NCBI RefSeq assembly: GCF_001458315.1
Contig: NZ_CYRX01000011.1
Location: forward strand, 186,001 to 250,000
Direction of reading: 5' to 3'
DNA length: 64,000 nt
From: Thalassobacter stenotrophicus
GTDB lineage: Bacteria; Pseudomonadota; Alphaproteobacteria; Rhodobacterales; Rhodobacteraceae
Below the pieces are notes generated by a model. That model was not told where the DNA came from. It did not search any database and was given only the letters and a program-made list of their open reading frames with translations. This document shows, piece by piece, positions 61,577-64,000 of this stretch (within the stretch, counting starts at the first letter, position 1; every line of letters starts with the position of its first letter). Made by a program: the position numbers and the translations under genes.

Positions 61577-61592
61577 AAATGGTATACCATTT
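61577..61592. promoter_or_regulatory. TGGTATACCA operator between idnO and idnD
   Basis: Perfect 16-nt palindrome AAATGGTATACCATTT in the 129-bp region between the divergent idnO and idnD genes. One bound dimer could control both directions. Confidence 0.75.
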
Positions 61593-61639
61593 GCGGCGCA
61601 ACGCAAGCCGCGTTTTCAGAGGCTGGGGAGGGTCATCTG

Positions 61640-62671
61640 ATGCAAGCACTCTATGCACATGGGCCCAAGGATTTGCGCCTGATCGAGACGCCTGATGAGG
61701 CCTTGGGGGACGACCAAGTTCGCATCAAAATGGCTCGCGGCGGTATCTGCGGCAGCGACATGCATTACTTTAATCATGGAGGTTTCGGCAGCGTTAAGCT
61801 TCGTGAACCTATGATCCTTGGGCATGAAGTGTCCGGTCATATTTCTGAAGTGGGTATTAACGTCAGTGGACTAAAGATCGGTGATCTGGTCGCAGTCTCC
61901 CCTTCACGCCCATGTGCGAGTTGTGATGAATGCCTGCGCGGCCTGCCAAACCAGTGTCTAAATATGCGATTTTATGGCTCGGCGATGCCATATCCTCATA
62001 TCCAAGGCGCCTTTCGGGAAAGCCTGATTGCGGACGCGTCACAATGCGCCAAAGCCGATGGACTAAGCCCTGCGGAAGCTGCGATGGCTGAACCCCTAGC
62101 AGTTTGTTTGCATGCGATAAAACAAGCTGGAACGATGTTGGGAAAACGCGTTCTAGTGACCGGATGTGGCCCAATAGGTATCCTCATCATTCTAGCTGCG
62201 CGGCGTGCCGGCGCGGCAGAAATCGTTGCAACTGATATAACCGACACTGCGCTTGAGCGCGCAAAAAACGCTGGTGCAGATGTAACCTTAAACACCCAAT
62301 TGACGCCGGATGCGTTAACCCCGTACACCATAGGGAAAGGCTCGCTCGACGTCGGGATCGAATGCTCGGGGGCGGAGCCCGCGCTGCGCGCAATGATCAA
62401 TGCGCTGCAGCCACGCGCGACCCTAGTCCAGCTCGGCCTCTCGGGCGATATGACACTCCCGATGATGCAAATCACGGCAAAAGAGCTATCGATCAAAGGC
62501 TCATTTCGCTTTCATTCAGAGTTCGCACAGGCCGTCGCATTTATGCAAAAGGGCCTGATCAATGTCGCCCCGCTCGTCACCCACAGGTTTCCTTTGGGCC
62601 AATTTCAAGATGCATTTGATACCGCAAATGATCGGACCAAGGCTATGAAAGTGCAGTTGGATTTTTCCTGA
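61640..62671 (+). CDS. idnD: L-idonate 5-dehydrogenase-like zinc alcohol dehydrogenase
   Basis: 343 residues of the medium-chain zinc family. Catalytic zinc ligands C37 and H62-E63 (GGICGSDMHYF; GHEVSG); structural zinc cysteines C92, C95, C98 and C106; Rossmann VLVTGCGPIGILIILAARRAGA. The MHYFNHGGFG region is typical of IdnD. It oxidises L-idonate or a related hexonate at C5. The LysE-type gene starts 1 nt inside its stop. Confidence 0.88.
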   Translation: MQALYAHGPKDLRLIETPDEALGDDQVRIKMARGGICGSDMHYFNHGGFGSVKLREPMILGHEVSGHISEVGINVSGLKIGDLVAVSPSRPCASCDECLRGLPNQCLNMRFYGSAMPYPHIQGAFRESLIADASQCAKADGLSPAEAAMAEPLAVCLHAIKQAGTMLGKRVLVTGCGPIGILIILAARRAGAAEIVATDITDTALERAKNAGADVTLNTQLTPDALTPYTIGKGSLDVGIECSGAEPALRAMINALQPRATLVQLGLSGDMTLPMMQITAKELSIKGSFRFHSEFAQAVAFMQKGLINVAPLVTHRFPLGQFQDAFDTANDRTKAMKVQLDFS

Positions 62672-63264
62672 TGGGTACGTTCACACTTGCTGTTATTTTA
62701 CTAATCATAACGCCCGGTCCAGGAGTGTTAACCACTGCGGGTTTTGGCGCGGCGTACGGATTTCGGCCATCGTTAAGGTATGTGCTGGGCCTGTTCATCG
62801 GCACAAACCTTGTTCTTTTGGCAGTCGTAACGGGGATGGCCGCGATCGTGTTGTCAGTGCCCTGGCTGCGAACGCTTTTGATGACAGCTTCAATCGCATA
62901 TTTACTCTATCTCGCTGCGCGGATCGCATTCGCGGGGTCCAAGATTGCTTTCATTGCGGCCAAGACCCCACCCGGCATTGGCGGCGGCCTCGCCTTACAA
63001 GCGATTAACCCAAAGGCCTACGTGGTTAACACGTCTCTTATTTCTGGGTTCAGCTTTGCGCCCGATAATCTGCCCTTTGAGCTATTGACCAAAGTCCTGA
63101 TTATGAACGCAATTTGGATTCCAATTCATCTGGCTTGGCTTTGGGCTGGCACGGCTTTGCACGAGCTGAACCTTAATCAACGCACCCAACGTGCGATTAA
63201 TGGCGGCATGGCCCTAGCAATGCTGGCTGTTGTCGCCCTAGCCACATGGACCGCCACAACATGA
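62671..63264 (+). CDS. LysE/RhtB-family translocator
   Basis: 197 residues, about six helices. The family N-terminus is ITPGPGVLTTAGFGAAYGFRPSLRYVLGLFIGTNLV (residues about 11-46). Start ATG shares a base with the idnD stop (TGATG) and its own stop overlaps the next start, so it lies in the middle of an operon. An export role for a metabolite of the pathway is likely, but unproven. Confidence 0.85.
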   Translation: MGTFTLAVILLIITPGPGVLTTAGFGAAYGFRPSLRYVLGLFIGTNLVLLAVVTGMAAIVLSVPWLRTLLMTASIAYLLYLAARIAFAGSKIAFIAAKTPPGIGGGLALQAINPKAYVVNTSLISGFSFAPDNLPFELLTKVLIMNAIWIPIHLAWLWAGTALHELNLNQRTQRAINGGMALAMLAVVALATWTATT

Positions 63265-64000
63265 GCATCAAATCCGCAATAGACGCGCTTACAGCGCAAC
63301 TTGGTGACAAGATCAGCACGTCGCAGGCGGACCTGACTTTGCATGGTCAGAACGAGACTTATTTCCCAAACACGCCTCCCGATGCCGTGGCCTACCCGGC
63401 TTCAACGGAGGACGTTTGCACGATCGTCAAAACCTGCGCGGATCATAGCTGCCCCATCACACCGGTCGGTGCAGCATCGTCGCTTGAGGGCCAGCACCTC
63501 GCAACTGCAGGCGGCGTTAGCCTCGATTTTCGTGATATGAACCAAGTGCTTGAGGTTAGCCCCGAGGACCTAAACTGCGTGGTTCAAGCCGGTGTCACGC
63601 GGAAAGGGTTAAACCAGTACATCCGTAACACTGGCCTGTTTTTCCCAGTAGATCCTGGCGCAGACGCGAGCATGGGCGGCATGGCCGCGACCAGGGCCAG
63701 CGGCACGACCGCCGTGCGCTACGGTACGATGCGTGAGAACATTCTCGCGCTTGAGGCCGTGTTGGCGGATGGCACCGTGATCCGCACGGGCTCGGCCGCG
63801 CGGAAAGCCTCAAATGGCTATGACCTGACGCACTTGCTGATTGGTTCCGAAGGCACTCTCGGTATCATCACCAAATTAACGCTAAAGTTACACGGATTAC
63901 CGGAGGCGACCACTGCCGCCACCTGCAGGTTTGAAACAGTGGACGATGCGGTTAACTGCGTGATCGCGACAATCCAATGCGGCATTCCGATGGCCCGGAT
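63261..64000 (+). CDS. FAD-linked D-lactate/glycolate dehydrogenase-type oxidoreductase (partial)
   Basis: The gene starts at ATG 63261 (ATGA overlap) and runs off the window; 246 codons are visible. The FAD-binding PCMH fold is clear: AYPASTEDVCTIVK, PITPVGAASSLEG, FPVDPGADASMGGMAATRASGTTAVRYGTMRENI, ASNGYDLTHLLIGSEGTLGIIT. Such enzymes oxidise D-lactate or glycolate to the keto acid and pass electrons to cytochrome c or quinone. This suits removal of the 2-hydroxyacid released by the FAH hydrolase. The C-terminal half is not in the window. Confidence 0.88.
   Translation, partial: MSIKSAIDALTAQLGDKISTSQADLTLHGQNETYFPNTPPDAVAYPASTEDVCTIVKTCADHSCPITPVGAASSLEGQHLATAGGVSLDFRDMNQVLEVSPEDLNCVVQAGVTRKGLNQYIRNTGLFFPVDPGADASMGGMAATRASGTTAVRYGTMRENILALEAVLADGTVIRTGSAARKASNGYDLTHLLIGSEGTLGIITKLTLKLHGLPEATTAATCRFETVDDAVNCVIATIQCGIPMAR

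Noticed and set aside
1-64000. CRISPR arrays
   Set aside because: No series of regularly spaced identical repeats is visible; the repeats found are single pairs.

Overview
The window is a chromosomal segment from a marine alphaproteobacterium of the Rhodobacterales (Roseobacter group). I infer this from the order HDAC-like amidohydrolase / xseB / ispA / dxs, a PetP/PetR-type MarR plus OmpR pair next to a branched-chain aminotransferase, a DUF2794 gene, abundant TRAP and LysE/EamA transporters, and a GGGGGAGC...GCGGGGGCAGAGCCCC intergenic repeat that I associate with this family. Species cannot be told from the sequence alone.

Layout. (1) 1-31.6 kb is mostly housekeeping: the end of a PBP1A-type gene; a tight run hslO - CoA pyrophosphatase - cca - LysE - two half-ABC exporters - RNA methyltransferase - one-domain sodium channel; the minus-strand isoprenoid run dxs/ispA/xseB/HDAC; petR/petP; ilvE; DUF2794; NlpC/P60 and M17 peptidase; carbonic anhydrase; asd; a BciB/FrhB-like protein. 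A cell-envelope patch follows (MsbA-like ABC exporter, alpha-1,2-fucosyltransferase, GT4, and a fused GT25-acyltransferase), then sdaA and a LacI-type regulator. (2) 31.67-38.79 kb is a roughly 7.1-kb genomic island inserted in tRNA-Arg(CCU). It carries a tyrosine integrase, a serine recombinase, a WYL regulator, a lipoprotein, an AT-rich membrane protein and several unknown small genes. A 41-bp direct repeat of the tRNA 5' part marks both ends. The island replaces the 5' half and the promoter of the tRNA gene. (3) 38.9-64 kb is a sugar-acid catabolic region: split transketolase, SDRs, a diketo-acid hydrolase (FAH family), an FCD-GntR regulator, a complete TRAP transporter, three different dehydratase families (enolase superfamily, UxaA, IlvD/Edd), a phytanoyl-CoA-dioxygenase-like protein, 3-hydroxyisobutyrate-dehydrogenase-like enzymes, an RraA-type aldolase, L-idonate enzymes (idnO/idnD), exporters, and the start of an FAD-linked lactate/glycolate-type dehydrogenase.

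How the parts work together. A palindrome TGGTATACCA occurs at five promoter positions in region 3 only: before the transketolase genes, twice at the gntR/TRAP divergon, between the IlvD-type dehydratase and its divergent neighbour, and between idnO and idnD. It is very likely the operator of the GntR protein at 42.6-43.4 kb and ties the scattered transcripts into one regulon. A plausible flow is: TRAP uptake of an acid sugar, dehydration to a 2-keto-3-deoxy acid, oxidation by the keto-deoxy-fuconate-dehydrogenase-like SDR, cleavage by the FAH hydrolase to pyruvate plus a 2-hydroxyacid, and oxidation of the latter by the FAD enzyme at the window end. The substrate is not determined.

The most unusual signals are the two tandem copies of an unassigned structured RNA element at 16.1-16.43 kb (three-way-junction fold with some base-pair covariation), the 5'-half tRNA replacement by the island, the TGGTATACCA regulon, and the GT25-acyltransferase fusion.
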